Notes: generated by a model from the letters alone, not told the origin. DNA of 64,000 bases from Sporisorium sorghi (GCA_023212695.1 JALCCG010000002.1:186001-250000), one strand, 5' to 3'. Positions 7,841 to 17,574 are shown, counted from the first letter of the stretch. Made by a program: numbers and translations.

Positions 7841-8430
7841 CTGCTCTTCATCCCTCTCAGATCCTCAAAAACCGGCTCATGAAAATAAGGTTCGAGCTGA
7901 ATTTTGACACTGCCACGGGCTCTGAACAACAACGATTTGACCGAGCTGACACTCTGACCCAAAATATCCGCGATTTCTTGATAATCCAGTTGATCGTACT
8001 CCCGAAGAATCAGTGCAGATCTTTGTTTCTCCGGCAAATTATTAATGGCTTCTCTTACCATATGTACTCGTTCGCTTCGCAGAATCGCCTGTTCCGGAGC
8101 AACCTCCAGTGGAGCCACCGGAACGACTCCACTCTCCTCAAGCGGCAATGTGCCGCTGCGATGCTTGCGGAGCTCGCTGAGCACGGTGTTCCGTGCAATG
8201 GTATAGAGCCATGTTGAGAAGGATGCATCTACTTCTCGGAATGAATGCAAGCTTCGGAAAGCCTTGTAAAATGTTTCCGAGCATAAATCCTCAGCCATAA
8301 GCTCCATGTGCGAGCTTTTTAACATATGATAGACAAATGCTAATATTTTCCTCTGATAACGTCGCATTAATTCGGAATAAAGTTCGGTATTGCCTTGCTT
8401 GATTTCCTGGATCAATTGGGAATCCGTCAT
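7837..8430 (-). CDS. ECF RNA polymerase sigma factor
   Basis: A sigma-70 family, extracytoplasmic-function sigma factor of 197 aa. Region 2 spans about residues 18-92, including AEDLCSETFYKAF and FSTWLYTIARN; region 4 spans about 128-175 with a helix-turn-helix at DYQEIADILGQSVSSVKSLL. The ATG at 8428-8430 is used; GAAGGAGG is 13 bases upstream, slightly far, while an upstream GTG overlaps that same site and is less likely. Paired with a membrane zinc anti-sigma gene. Similar in size to SigW/SigX-type factors, but I cannot assign the class. Confidence 0.88.
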   Translation of the reverse strand: MTDSQLIQEIKQGNTELYSELMRRYQRKILAFVYHMLKSSHMELMAEDLCSETFYKAFRSLHSFREVDASFSTWLYTIARNTVLSELRKHRSGTLPLEESGVVPVAPLEVAPEQAILRSERVHMVREAINNLPEKQRSALILREYDQLDYQEIADILGQSVSSVKSLLFRARGSVKIQLEPYFHEPVFEDLRGMKSR

Positions 8431-8837
8431 ATGATTTTTCGTTCCTCCTTCACCCACCGGTGCCTCTTCCTTGTCCTGTACTTGTTCAAGGATGCAAAAT
8501 CAAGGATTTGCAAAAGTACCGTCAAACCATATATAGTTACGCCTCATGTTGTCTGACTATTCTATGTATTTGGCAATTTCCCCAAATCTTCTACACTAGT
8601 ACTCTAGCATTATAGCACAATTTGGAGAAAAGTTCAGGTTTGTGCCAGGAGGTTTACCACGGTTAGGAAAATAAACAAAAAAAATCCGCCTTCAAATTTG
8701 AAGGCGGTTGCACAAAGTGCAATATTTTGGATAGGAGTGGAGAGAAACCATACTGTACTTTTATTATATGTATACGTTTACATTTTGTCAACACATAAAA
8801 CACATTTATTTCCGGTTGTTTTAAACAACCGGAAATA
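8431..8837. other. Intergenic region between tyrA and the ECF sigma gene
   Basis: Contains the end-of-operon terminator of the trp-his-tyr genes (8676-8707) and, on the minus strand, an extended -10 element TGCTATAAT (about 8611-8619) that could drive the sigma gene. A further hairpin, TTTCCGGTTGTT / AACAACCGGAAA at 8809-8835, lies directly after the tyrA stop. No coding capacity is evident. In B. subtilis the EPSP synthase gene occupies this place. Confidence 0.5.
8676..8707 (-). terminator. Terminator of the trp-hisC-tyrA operon
   Basis: A 22-nt perfect palindrome (CCGCCTTCAAA / TTTGAAGGCGG) followed on the minus strand by eight T. Confidence 0.9.
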
Positions 8838-9932
8838 TCACTGGTAAACCGAATGTCCTTGCGATATCAGCAGCTCTTTAGCACGCTCCTGTTCCATTTC
8901 ATTGCGGAAGGAAAGTCTCATAACGCCCGGAACATCTTCCCGGCTCTCGATAATCTGCATGTTGCTGAGGTTAATGCGGTTTGTTCCCAAATCAGTTGCG
9001 ATTCGACCGATGATCCCTGGATGGTCGGGTACGTCAAGATACAAATCGTACCGGGATACAATCATACCCTTACGTCTCTCAGGAAGCACACTGCGGAACT
9101 CCCCCGCTCTGCGGAAAGCCTCTTCGATAGCAGGTCCGTCTTGATTCTCCAGCATATCCATAAACCGCTCAATTCCTTCATTCCAGTCCCGAAGTAAAGG
9201 AAGCATTACATTGCGATTGTTTAATAAAATGTCCCGCCAAACCACGGGATCACTGGATGCAATTCGGGTAATATCCCGGAAGCCACCTGCAGCAAGTGTG
9301 CGGTACAGCGGATTCTCCTCATTATAGGAGCTGATTTGGTTCACCAAAGCCACTGCGATCACATGGGGCAGGTGACTGATCGCCCCTACAATCTCATCAT
9401 GCAGTCTCGGCTCTACCTTCACAATATGCGCCCGTGTATGAGCAAGAAGCTCCACAAGAGTATCCAGCTTCTCCTGAGGCACTTGATCTGGAGGGGTGAG
9501 GACATAATAAGCATTCTCGAACAAAACCGTCGAAGCAGCACCTACACCGGATCGCTCCGACCCAGCCATTGGGTGTCCTCCGATAAAGCAAGCTTCCTTA
9601 AGTGTTAGCTGTGCTGCACATTCCGCAATGCTGGCTTTTGTGCTGCCTACATCTGTGATAATGCACCCGGGTTTAAGCGGCAATTCGCTTAAACGCTTTA
9701 TATATGTCTCCAGGCTGCCTACAGGAACGCACAGGAATATCACATCCGCATCCTGGGCTGCTTCTTCTACCGATAGGGTGACCTTGTCAACAACGGACTT
9801 GGCCGTAACCTGATCGGCATATTCCTGGGTGTGGGCATAACCCGTAACGGTTATGCCTGGTTTTCCTTTGAAGCATAATGCTAACGAACCGCCGATCAAG
9901 CCGACGCCAAAAATAGAAATGTGCATTGTCAT
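8838..9932 (-). CDS. tyrA: Prephenate dehydrogenase with ACT domain
   Basis: Converts prephenate to 4-hydroxyphenylpyruvate for tyrosine synthesis, using NAD+. The Rossmann motif GVGLIGGS is at residues 9-16, the substrate-domain motif GGHPMAGSERSG follows near 117-128, and a C-terminal ACT domain (about 296-364, DLYLDVPDHPGIIGRIATDL) probably binds tyrosine for feedback control. Length 364 aa fits the Bacillus type. The start region has only a weak GAGAGAG site; an ATG two codons later is equally possible. Last gene of the trpEDCFBA-hisC-tyrA block; the EPSP synthase gene that follows in B. subtilis is missing here. Confidence 0.95.
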   Translation of the reverse strand: MTMHISIFGVGLIGGSLALCFKGKPGITVTGYAHTQEYADQVTAKSVVDKVTLSVEEAAQDADVIFLCVPVGSLETYIKRLSELPLKPGCIITDVGSTKASIAECAAQLTLKEACFIGGHPMAGSERSGVGAASTVLFENAYYVLTPPDQVPQEKLDTLVELLAHTRAHIVKVEPRLHDEIVGAISHLPHVIAVALVNQISSYNEENPLYRTLAAGGFRDITRIASSDPVVWRDILLNNRNVMLPLLRDWNEGIERFMDMLENQDGPAIEEAFRRAGEFRSVLPERRKGMIVSRYDLYLDVPDHPGIIGRIATDLGTNRINLSNMQIIESREDVPGVMRLSFRNEMEQERAKELLISQGHSVYQ

Positions 9933-9982
9933 GTTCTCTCTCTCACTCGTTTCAAGCTGCGATTATTTGTGGTGTCATTCGA

Positions 9983-11080
9983 TCAGGCTGGAGAATTCAC
10001 TTCGTGGAGCACCTGCTCCAAAGCGCCGATAAAAGCCTTGTTCTGTTCCTCGGAACCTACGGTTACGCGAATGTAGCTCGGGTAGACCTCAAATCCCGGT
10101 CGCACGATAATGCCTTTGCTAAGCAGTAATTTGAACACTTCGGTACCCGGATTCTGTACATCCACCATGATGAAATTACCGTTCGCAGGGAAGTAGGACA
10201 GCCCGAGGCGATCGAATTGCTGCTGAATATACGTAATGCCTTCGGCATTCCGCTGGCGGCATTTGGCAACAAACTCCTGATCCTTCAGAGCAGCTTTCGC
10301 GGCTACTTGGGCAAGGCGACCTGTGTTAAATGGCTCGCGTACCCGGTTAATCAGGGAGATAACTTCCTGTTGACCGATGCCGTAACCGATGCGAAGCGCT
10401 GCCAATCCGTATATTTTGGAGAAGGTACGCAGAATAACCAGATTAGGATAGCGTTCCATCAGCTTGATGCTGGCTGGATAAGAAGCGTCCGTAACATATT
10501 CATAATAAGCTTCATCCAGTACAACCATTACGTGGGCAGGAACCTCATCCAGGAAGGATACCAGTTCACTCTCGGATACGATGGTTCCCGTAGGGTTATT
10601 CGGGTTGCACACCCATATTATTTTCGTTTTGTCCGTAATGACATTGACCATGCCCGGAAGATCATGCTTCCCGTTGATCAGCGGTATCTCAATACTCACG
10701 GCACCTTCAATGTCTGCATTGGTTTTATACACGGAGAAGGTCTGATCCGCCATAATGGTCTCATCCCCCGGCTCCAGGAACGCTCGAATAATGAGAGCAA
10801 TAATCTCGTCGGATCCGCATCCGAAAATAATTTGACTGCGTTCAATTGCCAGCTGGTCAGCAAGCTCTGCCGTTAAATCAGCCGCACTTCCGTCCGGATA
10901 CAAGCTGAGTGTTCCCAGTTCAGCGGTAATCGCTTCGGTTGCCCGCGGCGAGCAGCCATAAGGGTTCTCATTGGAGGCCAATTTAATGACAACATCAAGT
11001 CCTAATTCTTTTTTCACCTCTTCAATCGGCTTGCCCGGTTGATATACAGGAAGATTTACAATTTGCGCTTTTGGTTTCAT
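9983..11080 (-). CDS. hisC: Histidinol-phosphate aminotransferase
   Basis: PLP-dependent class I/II aminotransferase (365 aa). It transaminates histidinol phosphate in histidine synthesis and, in Bacillus, also serves the last steps of tyrosine and phenylalanine synthesis, which explains its place between trpA and tyrA. The substrate-side ASNENPYG motif is at about 35-42, CNPNNPTG at about 158-165, and the PLP lysine is K222 in TFSKIYGLA. Gaps to trpA (40 bp) and tyrA (50 bp) contain no terminator, so cotranscription is likely. Confidence 0.95.
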   Translation of the reverse strand: MKPKAQIVNLPVYQPGKPIEEVKKELGLDVVIKLASNENPYGCSPRATEAITAELGTLSLYPDGSAADLTAELADQLAIERSQIIFGCGSDEIIALIIRAFLEPGDETIMADQTFSVYKTNADIEGAVSIEIPLINGKHDLPGMVNVITDKTKIIWVCNPNNPTGTIVSESELVSFLDEVPAHVMVVLDEAYYEYVTDASYPASIKLMERYPNLVILRTFSKIYGLAALRIGYGIGQQEVISLINRVREPFNTGRLAQVAAKAALKDQEFVAKCRQRNAEGITYIQQQFDRLGLSYFPANGNFIMVDVQNPGTEVFKLLLSKGIIVRPGFEVYPSYIRVTVGSEEQNKAFIGALEQVLHEVNSPA

Positions 11081-11120
11081 TCGATATTCGCCTCACCTTT
11101 CATAACTGCTGTACACAACG

Positions 11121-11927
11121 CTAACCTTTTAATTGTGCCACAAACTCTCTAATTTGCAAAAGTCCCTGCTGACGCGTCTCTTCTTTTTCCAAGAGAGGTA
11201 TATTGGATTCAATCTGGCGTACAATCGCGCTTCCCACAACCACACCGTCACAGATTTTCGAGAATCTGGCCACTTGCTCGCCGGACGATATGCCAAAACC
11301 AATCGCTATCGGAACATGGCTGTATTGCTTCACCGTTTCAAGGAAGGACTCAATTCCCGAATAAAAATCGGAGCGCTCTCCCGTCACACCAAGCGAGGAT
11401 ACACAATAGACAAAGCCGGTCGCCTCTGAAGCAATGCTCGCAATCCGTTCATGCGAGGTTGGTGCCACCAGCGGAATCAGGTGGACGCCTGCAGCATGTG
11501 CCCGGCTCCTGATCTCTTCGGATTCCTCCACCGGAAGATCGGGAATGATCAAGCCGCTGATATCATTCTTCAGCACTTCCTCAAAAAATGTATCCAGCCC
11601 GGTTTGCAAAACCGGATTGTAATAGGTAAAGAGAATGAACGGCAGCTTGCTTCCGCGGTCCCTAGCCAGACGCGCAGTTTCCATGCATGTTCGGATCGTT
11701 ACCTTGCTCTTCAGTGCACGCTCGGAAGCGCGCTGGATGACCGGGCCGTCGGCAAGAGGATCCGAATAAGGAACGCCGAGTTCAATAATATCGGCTCCTG
11801 CAATTTCAAGCTCGTGAATGATATCCAGCGTCGACTTCACATCGGGATCGCCGACAGTAAGATAAGGAATCAGGGCGGTTTTGTGTTGCTGTTTCAACGA
11901 TGCAAAGGTCTCATCAATACGGTTCAT
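11121..11927 (-). CDS. trpA: Tryptophan synthase alpha subunit
   Basis: Cleaves indole-3-glycerol phosphate to indole and glyceraldehyde 3-phosphate within the alpha2-beta2 complex. The catalytic residues fall at the classic positions: E49 in [11 protein letters not shown] and D60 in PLADGPV. The phosphate-binding region GFGISSG lies near residue 215. Length 268 aa is typical. Its ATG overlaps the trpB stop by four bases (ATGA), indicating translational coupling. Confidence 0.97.
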   Translation of the reverse strand: MNRIDETFASLKQQHKTALIPYLTVGDPDVKSTLDIIHELEIAGADIIELGVPYSDPLADGPVIQRASERALKSKVTIRTCMETARLARDRGSKLPFILFTYYNPVLQTGLDTFFEEVLKNDISGLIIPDLPVEESEEIRSRAHAAGVHLIPLVAPTSHERIASIASEATGFVYCVSSLGVTGERSDFYSGIESFLETVKQYSHVPIAIGFGISSGEQVARFSKICDGVVVGSAIVRQIESNIPLLEKEETRQQGLLQIREFVAQLKG

Positions 11928-13120
11928 TCTGTTATCCCTCCCGTGTAAGCCATGATGGACTCCACGTCCTTGTCACCGCGACCAGATAAATTAATCACCA
12001 CGATATCGTCCTCAGACCATGTTGACGCCATCTTCACCGCTTGTGCCACGGCGTGGGCGGATTCCAGAGCCGGAATGATGCCTTCCGTGCGGCATAACAG
12101 CTGCAGGGCATCCAGTGCCTCTTGGTCCGTTATCGGCACGTACTGCACACGCTCAATATCTTTCAGGTATGAATGCTCCGGGCCAACACCCGGATAATCG
12201 AGGCCGGCAGAAATGGAATGCGCCTCCTGAACCTGACCGTATTCATCCTGGAGCAAATAACTCATCGATCCCTGGAACACACCATGTGTCCCTTTGGACA
12301 TGGTAGCCGCATGAAAATTGGTATCCACACCTTTACCTGCCGCTTCAACGCCGATCAGGCCCACTTCCTTATCTTCGAGGAACGGGTAGAACATCCCGAT
12401 GGCATTGCTCCCTCCCCCGATCGGAGCGAGAATCACGTTCGGAAGGCGTCCTTCCGTCTCCAAAATCTGCTTGCGGGTCTCATCCCCGATAATTCGCTGG
12501 AAGTTCCGCACCATCATCGGATAAGGATGCGGGCCTACGGCAGAACCCAGAACGTAGAAGGTATCCACCACGTTGCTGACCCAGTAACGAAGCGCTTCGT
12601 TGCCCGCATCTTTCAGGGTACGGCTTCCCGAAGTCACCGGAATCACTTCTGCCCCGAGCATTTTCATACGGAACACATTCAACTGCTGCCGCTTAGTATC
12701 TTCCTCGCCCATGAACACTTTGCATTCAAGACCCAGGAGAGCAGCTACCGTTGCAGTTGCGACGCCATGCTGTCCGGCACCCGTCTCGGCAATCACCTTA
12801 CCCTTGCCCATGCGCTTGGCTAATACGCCCTGAGCGATGGCGTTGTTGATTTTGTGGGCGCCTGTATGATTCAAATCCTCGCGCTTGAGATAGATTTTGG
12901 CCTTGCCCAGTTGCTGGCTTAACCGTTCTGCATAATACAGAGGCGTTTCCCGCCCGGAGTACTGCTTAAGCAAATAAGCGATTTCTTCCTGGAATTCAGG
13001 ATCCTCCGAAAAGCGATTATATTCCTGTTCAAGCTCTATTAAAGCGTTCATGAGTGTTTCCGGCACAAACCGGCCTCCAAACACCCCGAAACGTCCATTA
13101 CGGTCCGGAAGCTGTGTCAT
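11924..13120 (-). CDS. trpB: Tryptophan synthase beta subunit
   Basis: PLP enzyme that condenses indole with serine to give tryptophan. The 398-aa sequence has the PLP lysine K90 in GAHKINNA, the Gly-rich phosphate clamp GGGSNAIG, and the E-T-G-A-G-Q-H-G stretch that contacts substrate. It is the short TrpB1 type. Start ATG overlaps the trpF stop by four bases and the stop overlaps trpA, so trpF-trpB-trpA are tightly coupled. Confidence 0.97.
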   Translation of the reverse strand: MTQLPDRNGRFGVFGGRFVPETLMNALIELEQEYNRFSEDPEFQEEIAYLLKQYSGRETPLYYAERLSQQLGKAKIYLKREDLNHTGAHKINNAIAQGVLAKRMGKGKVIAETGAGQHGVATATVAALLGLECKVFMGEEDTKRQQLNVFRMKMLGAEVIPVTSGSRTLKDAGNEALRYWVSNVVDTFYVLGSAVGPHPYPMMVRNFQRIIGDETRKQILETEGRLPNVILAPIGGGSNAIGMFYPFLEDKEVGLIGVEAAGKGVDTNFHAATMSKGTHGVFQGSMSYLLQDEYGQVQEAHSISAGLDYPGVGPEHSYLKDIERVQYVPITDQEALDALQLLCRTEGIIPALESAHAVAQAVKMASTWSEDDIVVINLSGRGDKDVESIMAYTGGITE

Positions 13121-13788
13121 TTCCCCTTCACCCTTTCTACGAATGCAGTCACTTTGTTTATATCCTTCACGCCAGGTTCATTCTCTACACCGCTGGATAC
13201 ATCCACGCCGTATGGAGCATATTGGCCGATTAAATGCGATACATTATCCGAATCGAGCCCGCCTGCTATAAACAAGGGGATTCCTTGCTGTGAGGCCCAC
13301 CGCTGGTAAGGTGGAATCAGGTCCCAGGCAAATGTCTTGCCAGATCCACCGCCGTACACCGGATCGTAGGTGTCCAGCAGCAATCCGTCGATGCAGCCAG
13401 CGTACGAATCCAGTGAGGACAGACGATCCGCTTCCGAACGGTCACTCTCGATAGATACAGCCTTAAAAACGGAAACCGGGAAGCGCTCCTTCACTTCCCG
13501 GCAAAATTGCGGCGATTCCTGACCGTGCAGCTGCACGACATCGAGCGCCGCTTCTTGAAGGAGCTCTTCCAGCTCATTCAGATCAGGGTTAACCAAGACG
13601 CCGACGGCGGCAGGAGTCTTGCCCGTATCCCATTGCCGCAATACTTGAATCAGCTGTGCAGCTTGCTTGGGCGATACGTTTCGCCGACTCTTCGCAAATA
13701 CAAATCCGATATAATCCACAGGTAAGTTTATCATAGATTTTAGCACTTCAACGCTTTGAAGTCCACATATTTTTAGAACCGTACTCAT
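13117..13788 (-). CDS. trpF: Phosphoribosylanthranilate isomerase
   Basis: Catalyses the Amadori rearrangement of phosphoribosylanthranilate in tryptophan synthesis; a TIM-barrel enzyme of 223 aa. The active-site Cys is in LKICGLQ (residues about 5-11) and the general acid Asp is in [15 protein letters not shown] near 180 binds phosphate. ATG at 13786-13788 has AAAGGGGAG nine bases upstream; an in-frame TTG that would overlap trpC lacks such a site. Confidence 0.95.
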   Translation of the reverse strand: MSTVLKICGLQSVEVLKSMINLPVDYIGFVFAKSRRNVSPKQAAQLIQVLRQWDTGKTPAAVGVLVNPDLNELEELLQEAALDVVQLHGQESPQFCREVKERFPVSVFKAVSIESDRSEADRLSSLDSYAGCIDGLLLDTYDPVYGGGSGKTFAWDLIPPYQRWASQQGIPLFIAGGLDSDNVSHLIGQYAPYGVDVSSGVENEPGVKDINKVTAFVERVKGK

Positions 13789-13804
13789 CAGCGAATGCTC
13801 CCCT

Positions 13805-14614
13805 TTATTCTGTATCTGCAGCAATCGGCAAGGGTCCCATCAGATCATTAACCGCCCGGAATACATCCTGCTGACGCATGAAATGCTCTCCTACCAGAAC
13901 ACCATGTGCCCCGACATAATGCAGGTAAGATATATCTGCGGGTCCTGAGATTCCACTCTCGCTGATCAAGGTGATTCCTTGAGGAACTTGCGCTGCGATA
14001 TCAGCCGTTGTCTGAAGCGAAGTTTCGAACGTGCGGAGGTTTCGATTGTTAATCCCGATAAGCTGAGCGGTACCCAGCCCAAGAACCGTCTCCATCTCCT
14101 TCTGATCGTGGACCTCGATCAAACAATCCAGACCGATGGAGCCCGCGGTCTCAATGAACTCCGCGATTTGCTGCGGCTCCAAGATGCTTGCAATCAACAG
14201 AACCGCATCCGCCCCCAGGAGGCGTGCTTCGTAAATCTGGGCCTCATCAATCAAGAAGTCCTTGCGCAGCAGGGGAATATGAACAGCTGCTCTAACCGCT
14301 TTTAAATATTCACCGCTACCTTGAAAATAGTCTCTGTCTGTCAGCACGGAGAGGCAATCCGCATCGGCCGCCTCATACGCTTTAGCGATCATAACCGGAT
14401 CAAAATCCGGCCGGATCAAACCTTTGGAAGGAGATGCCTTCTTCACTTCGGCAATGAGTCCCATGCTGCGTTTTCGTCCTGTGGACAATGCCTTCTCGAA
14501 TCCCAATGTGGGCGGTAATTCCGCGATCTGTCTCAGCGCCTCCGAGACGCTGAATGTTTCGCGCAGCTGAGCAACCTCTTTGCGTTTCGTTTCTACAATT
14601 CGATCAAGATACAT
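13805..14614 (-). CDS. trpC: Indole-3-glycerol-phosphate synthase
   Basis: Closes the indole ring in tryptophan synthesis. The 269-aa TIM-barrel protein shows LIAEVKKASPSKG (catalytic Lys and substrate-binding Ser, about residues 53-65), the RKDFLID strand with the catalytic Lys, and GINNRNLRTF and SESGIS near the phosphate site. Starts inside the end of trpD (11-bp overlap) and lies 16 bp before trpF. Confidence 0.96.
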   Translation of the reverse strand: MYLDRIVETKRKEVAQLRETFSVSEALRQIAELPPTLGFEKALSTGRKRSMGLIAEVKKASPSKGLIRPDFDPVMIAKAYEAADADCLSVLTDRDYFQGSGEYLKAVRAAVHIPLLRKDFLIDEAQIYEARLLGADAVLLIASILEPQQIAEFIETAGSIGLDCLIEVHDQKEMETVLGLGTAQLIGINNRNLRTFETSLQTTADIAAQVPQGITLISESGISGPADISYLHYVGAHGVLVGEHFMRQQDVFRAVNDLMGPLPIAADTE

Positions 14615-15644
14615 AACTCATTTCCCCCGTTCTTGAGATCAACTGCTCCAGCTTGGACTGAGCCAATCCCGTGTCGATTGCTCCCGCTGCCCGCTGTACG
14701 CCTTCTTTCAAACTGTCCGCCAGCCCCGATACGTAGATGCATGCTCCGGCATTGGCAAGCACAATATCCCGGTAAGCGCTCCGTTCACCGCGCAGCACTG
14801 AACCGATAATCGCTGCATTTTCCTTTGCGTCTCCGCCCAGGATGTCGCTCATCGGATGAACCGACAGTCCCAAATCATGAGGGTGAATATCGTAAGTATG
14901 GACTTCCCCACCGCGAAGCTCAGATACACGTGTAGGCGCCGATATGCTGATCTCGTCCAAACCATCATGGCTGGTTACCACCATTGCGCGTTTTAGGCCG
15001 AGTTCTTTCAGCACTTGAGCAATAGTTTCCGTTTTATTCATATCGTAAATGCCGAGCATCTGCCGATCGGCGCCGGCAGGGTTCGTCAAAGGTCCAAGCA
15101 TATTAAATACGGTCCGGATACCCAGCTCTTTTCGCGGTGCAGCGGCATATTTCATGGACGGGTGATAGATTTGTGCAAACAAGAAGCAAATACCGATATC
15201 ATCCAGACATGCAGTTGCCTGCTCGGCGGTGAGGTGAATATTGACACCCAATGCCTCCAGCACGTCTGCGCTTCCCGCCCGGCCTGAAGCCGAACGGTTG
15301 CCGTGTTTTGCCACTCTGACCGATACCGAGGAGGAGATGATCGCGGATACGGTAGAAATGTTGAACTTGTGAATGCCGGATCCTCCGGTACCGCACGTAT
15401 CCAGCAGTTGATTCCGCTCGGTAACAACGCGCCCGCCCGCTCCTCTCATCGCTTCGGCAAAACCCGTTATCTCCTCTACCGTCTCCCCCTTCATTCTCAA
15501 GGCAGTGAGCAGTGCGCCAATCTGCGAATGTGTTGCTTGGCCTTCCATGATGGACTGCATCACCCCACGGGCTTCATCCCGATTCAGGTCTTGACCCGCA
15601 ATCAACTTCGTAAGACTGGATTGTACCGGTTCCATAACGTTCAT
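14604..15644 (-). CDS. trpD: Anthranilate phosphoribosyltransferase
   Basis: Joins anthranilate to phosphoribosyl pyrophosphate. The 346-aa protein has the PRPP-binding DTCGTGGSGIHKFN motif (about residues 83-96), the KHGNRSASGRAGSAD stretch (about 113-127) that contacts anthranilate and PRPP, and the RKELGIRTVFNMLGPL motif. Starts 19 bp after trpE and overlaps trpC by 11 bp. ATG codons occur at positions 1 and 4; either can be the start. Confidence 0.96.
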   Translation of the reverse strand: MNVMEPVQSSLTKLIAGQDLNRDEARGVMQSIMEGQATHSQIGALLTALRMKGETVEEITGFAEAMRGAGGRVVTERNQLLDTCGTGGSGIHKFNISTVSAIISSSVSVRVAKHGNRSASGRAGSADVLEALGVNIHLTAEQATACLDDIGICFLFAQIYHPSMKYAAAPRKELGIRTVFNMLGPLTNPAGADRQMLGIYDMNKTETIAQVLKELGLKRAMVVTSHDGLDEISISAPTRVSELRGGEVHTYDIHPHDLGLSVHPMSDILGGDAKENAAIIGSVLRGERSAYRDIVLANAGACIYVSGLADSLKEGVQRAAGAIDTGLAQSKLEQLISRTGEMSYVS

Positions 15645-15663
15645 AACGTTCTCCTCCTTCAGT

Positions 15664-17217
15664 TTAGGGTGTGTATTGATACAGATAATCCTGATTGATC
15701 AAATCGTTAGCGCCTGTGCTGGTCGGAAACATCGCCTCCGCTACGCGGATCGCCTTGAGCATGCCCTTGGCTTTATTGACGGTCTCCTCGTACTCCTTCT
15801 CCGGAACCGAGTCCCATACGATACCGGCACCTGCCTGCACATAAGCCTTGCCCTGACGAAAAATAATCGTGCGGATCGTAATGCAGGAGTCCATATTGCC
15901 GCCAAATCCCAGATAGCCGATGGCTCCGGCATAAGCCCCCCGGGCTTCCCGCTCCAGCTCGGCAATGATTTCCATAGCTCGGAGTTTCGGAGCCCCTGAT
16001 ACCGTTCCCGCCGGAAGACAGGATAGGAAAGCGTCAAAGAAATCTTTGTCGTCGCTCAGCTGTCCGGATACGCTGGATACCATGTGCATTACGTGAGAGT
16101 ATTTTTCAATCTCCATAAACGTGTCGCATTTCACCGATCCAAATTCCGATACACGCCCCAAGTCGTTCCGGCCCAGATCCACAAGCATCAAATGCTCCGC
16201 CCGTTCCTTCTCATCGCTCAGAAGCTCTTCCGCCAATGCCTTATCCTCGGCCTCGTCGACGCCTCTTGGCCTTGTACCCGCAATCGGCCTTGTCTCGAGC
16301 CTCCGTCCATCCACCTTCACCAAGGCTTCAGGAGAGGTCCCAACAATAATGTCATCATCCATTTTGAGATAATACATATACGGCGAAGGGTTCAGCGTTC
16401 TCAGCACACGATAGACGTGGAGCGGCGATACTTCCGTCTCAATATGGAAGCGCTGGGACAATACGACCTGAAATATGTCTCCTGCTCGGATATACTCCTG
16501 GGCTTGCTTCACATTGGCCATGTACTTCTCCTTGGTCATGTTGGATTTGATATCCCCCATGTCAACTTCTGCCGGAATGCCTCTGGAATTTACATTCTCA
16601 CGCGGTCCCTGTTCTTGCAGCTGCTCAGCTGCCGCTTCCAGTTCACGGCATTCGTCGATATAGCTTTGACGGATGGTTTCATCCGTATCTCCGGGCTTGA
16701 CGTGTACATTGCCAATCAGCATGATCTGCTGCTTCACATGATCGAACACGATGACCTGGTCACAGAACATAAAGCGAATATCATCCATTCCCAGATCATC
16801 CATGGCATGCGCCGGGAGCTTTTCATAATATTGAAGCAGGTCATATCCGAAAAACCCGATAGCCCCTCCCGTAAAAGGAGGCATATCCTTCAGCTGCGGG
16901 CTGCGGTACGTTCGCAGCAGCGCCTTCAGCTCCTCAATCGGCTTGCCTTCGAGCAAAGTTCGTTCCCCGTTCACTTCGATTTCGATCTTGCCTTTCTTAC
17001 CCGTTATCATTAAGAAGGGGTCTGTTCCGATAAACGAATACCGTGCCCACTGTACACCGCCCTCAACGCTCTCAAGTAAAAATGCCCGCTTCCGCTCCGC
17101 ATACCGCTGAAAAATGCGAATCGGGGTCTCCATATCGGCTAACAGTCTGATCGCTACCGGAATCAGGTTGTATTCACCTGCCATTGCCACCACTTGCTCC
17201 ATCGATGGATTCGCCAT
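15664..17217 (-). CDS. trpE: Anthranilate synthase component I
   Basis: Converts chorismate to anthranilate with the glutaminase subunit, which is not encoded next to it (in B. subtilis the shared PabA/TrpG subunit is in the folate operon). The 517-aa protein has the tryptophan-feedback motif LLES at about 47-50, and the chorismate-binding C-terminal domain with [32 protein letters not shown] and AGAGIVWDS motifs. ATG has AAGGAGG eight bases upstream. First gene of the trp block, preceded by a TRAP-type attenuation leader. Confidence 0.97.
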   Translation of the reverse strand: MANPSMEQVVAMAGEYNLIPVAIRLLADMETPIRIFQRYAERKRAFLLESVEGGVQWARYSFIGTDPFLMITGKKGKIEIEVNGERTLLEGKPIEELKALLRTYRSPQLKDMPPFTGGAIGFFGYDLLQYYEKLPAHAMDDLGMDDIRFMFCDQVIVFDHVKQQIMLIGNVHVKPGDTDETIRQSYIDECRELEAAAEQLQEQGPRENVNSRGIPAEVDMGDIKSNMTKEKYMANVKQAQEYIRAGDIFQVVLSQRFHIETEVSPLHVYRVLRTLNPSPYMYYLKMDDDIIVGTSPEALVKVDGRRLETRPIAGTRPRGVDEAEDKALAEELLSDEKERAEHLMLVDLGRNDLGRVSEFGSVKCDTFMEIEKYSHVMHMVSSVSGQLSDDKDFFDAFLSCLPAGTVSGAPKLRAMEIIAELEREARGAYAGAIGYLGFGGNMDSCITIRTIIFRQGKAYVQAGAGIVWDSVPEKEYEETVNKAKGMLKAIRVAEAMFPTSTGANDLINQDYLYQYTP

Positions 17218-17246
17218 GTCAATCCCTCCTTAATGAGTGTAAACAA

Positions 17247-17274
17247 CAAAAAAACCTCTACCGAAGTAGAGGTT
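17247..17274 (-). terminator. Attenuator (leader terminator) of trpE
   Basis: On the minus strand a 9-bp perfect stem AACCTCTAC / GTAGAGGTT with a TTCG tetraloop is followed by a T-run. It ends about 30 bp before the trpE ATG, so it must be bypassed for trp expression. Confidence 0.9.
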
Positions 17275-17329
17275 AACGTTCAGAAAAAGTCTATGAAAAA
17301 AGAGCGTGGTCAAGAGAAAGTCAAATCAG

Positions 17330-17422
17330 TCACAATGACAAACTACAGCGGCTGCGTTCCATTGCCAGGTTCACAAATCCTACTTGTAACCCAACGTACG
17401 AACAAGCTGTACTATTCGTCAT
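17330..17422 (-). CDS. Possible 30-codon leader ORF in the trp leader
   Basis: An ATG-initiated frame of 30 codons between the TRAP site and the attenuator, beginning MTNSTACSYVGLQV and ending in SLSL. It has no clear ribosome binding site and contains no Trp codon, so it is not a classical tryptophan attenuation peptide. It may be chance; recorded because it fills the unusually long leader. Confidence 0.2.
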   Translation of the reverse strand: MTNSTACSYVGLQVGFVNLAMERSRCSLSL

Positions 17423-17459
17423 GAATACTAATCATTCTCTAACCCGATTGTGTTGTTAC

Positions 17460-17518
17460 CTAAATGCCTCAGCTCTTCTCAACTCAACTCATCTGTAAAA
17501 CCTAACTCTACTCAGCTA
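17460..17518 (-). promoter_or_regulatory. TRAP (MtrB) binding site in the trp leader
   Basis: Ten (G/U)AG triplets on the minus strand: TAG 17516-17518, GAG 17511, GAG 17506, TAG 17502, then GAG at 17488, 17483, 17478, 17473 and 17468, and TAG at 17460 (lowest coordinate of each). Most are spaced exactly five bases apart, the hallmark of the site that wraps the 11-subunit TRAP ring when tryptophan is high. The stretch 17499-17511 (GTAGA-GTTA-GGTT) is complementary to the 5' arm of the leader terminator apart from a 4-nt bulge, so it can act as antiterminator that TRAP binding would block. Confidence 0.88.
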
Positions 17519-17528
17519 TTCTGATATC

Positions 17529-17558
17529 ACTATACAGGATAATACCCTTATTCTGCAA
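17529..17558 (-). promoter_or_regulatory. Sigma-A promoter of the trp operon
   Basis: TTGCAG (17553-17558) and TATAGT (17529-17534) with an 18-bp spacer on the minus strand. The predicted start is a few bases upstream of the first TRAP triplet. It overlaps the end of the aroH region, so trp can be read from here or by readthrough from aroC-aroB-aroH. Confidence 0.7.
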
Positions 17559-17574
17559 CCCAAAATTTTAGTCA

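Noticed and set aside
16084..17013. 309-codon plus-strand frame over trpE
   Set aside because: Shadow of trpE with no ribosome binding site or recognisable domain.
17330..17422. Idea that the trp leader encodes a Trp-rich attenuation peptide
   Set aside because: The only plausible frame has no Trp codon; TRAP-type control explains the leader better.
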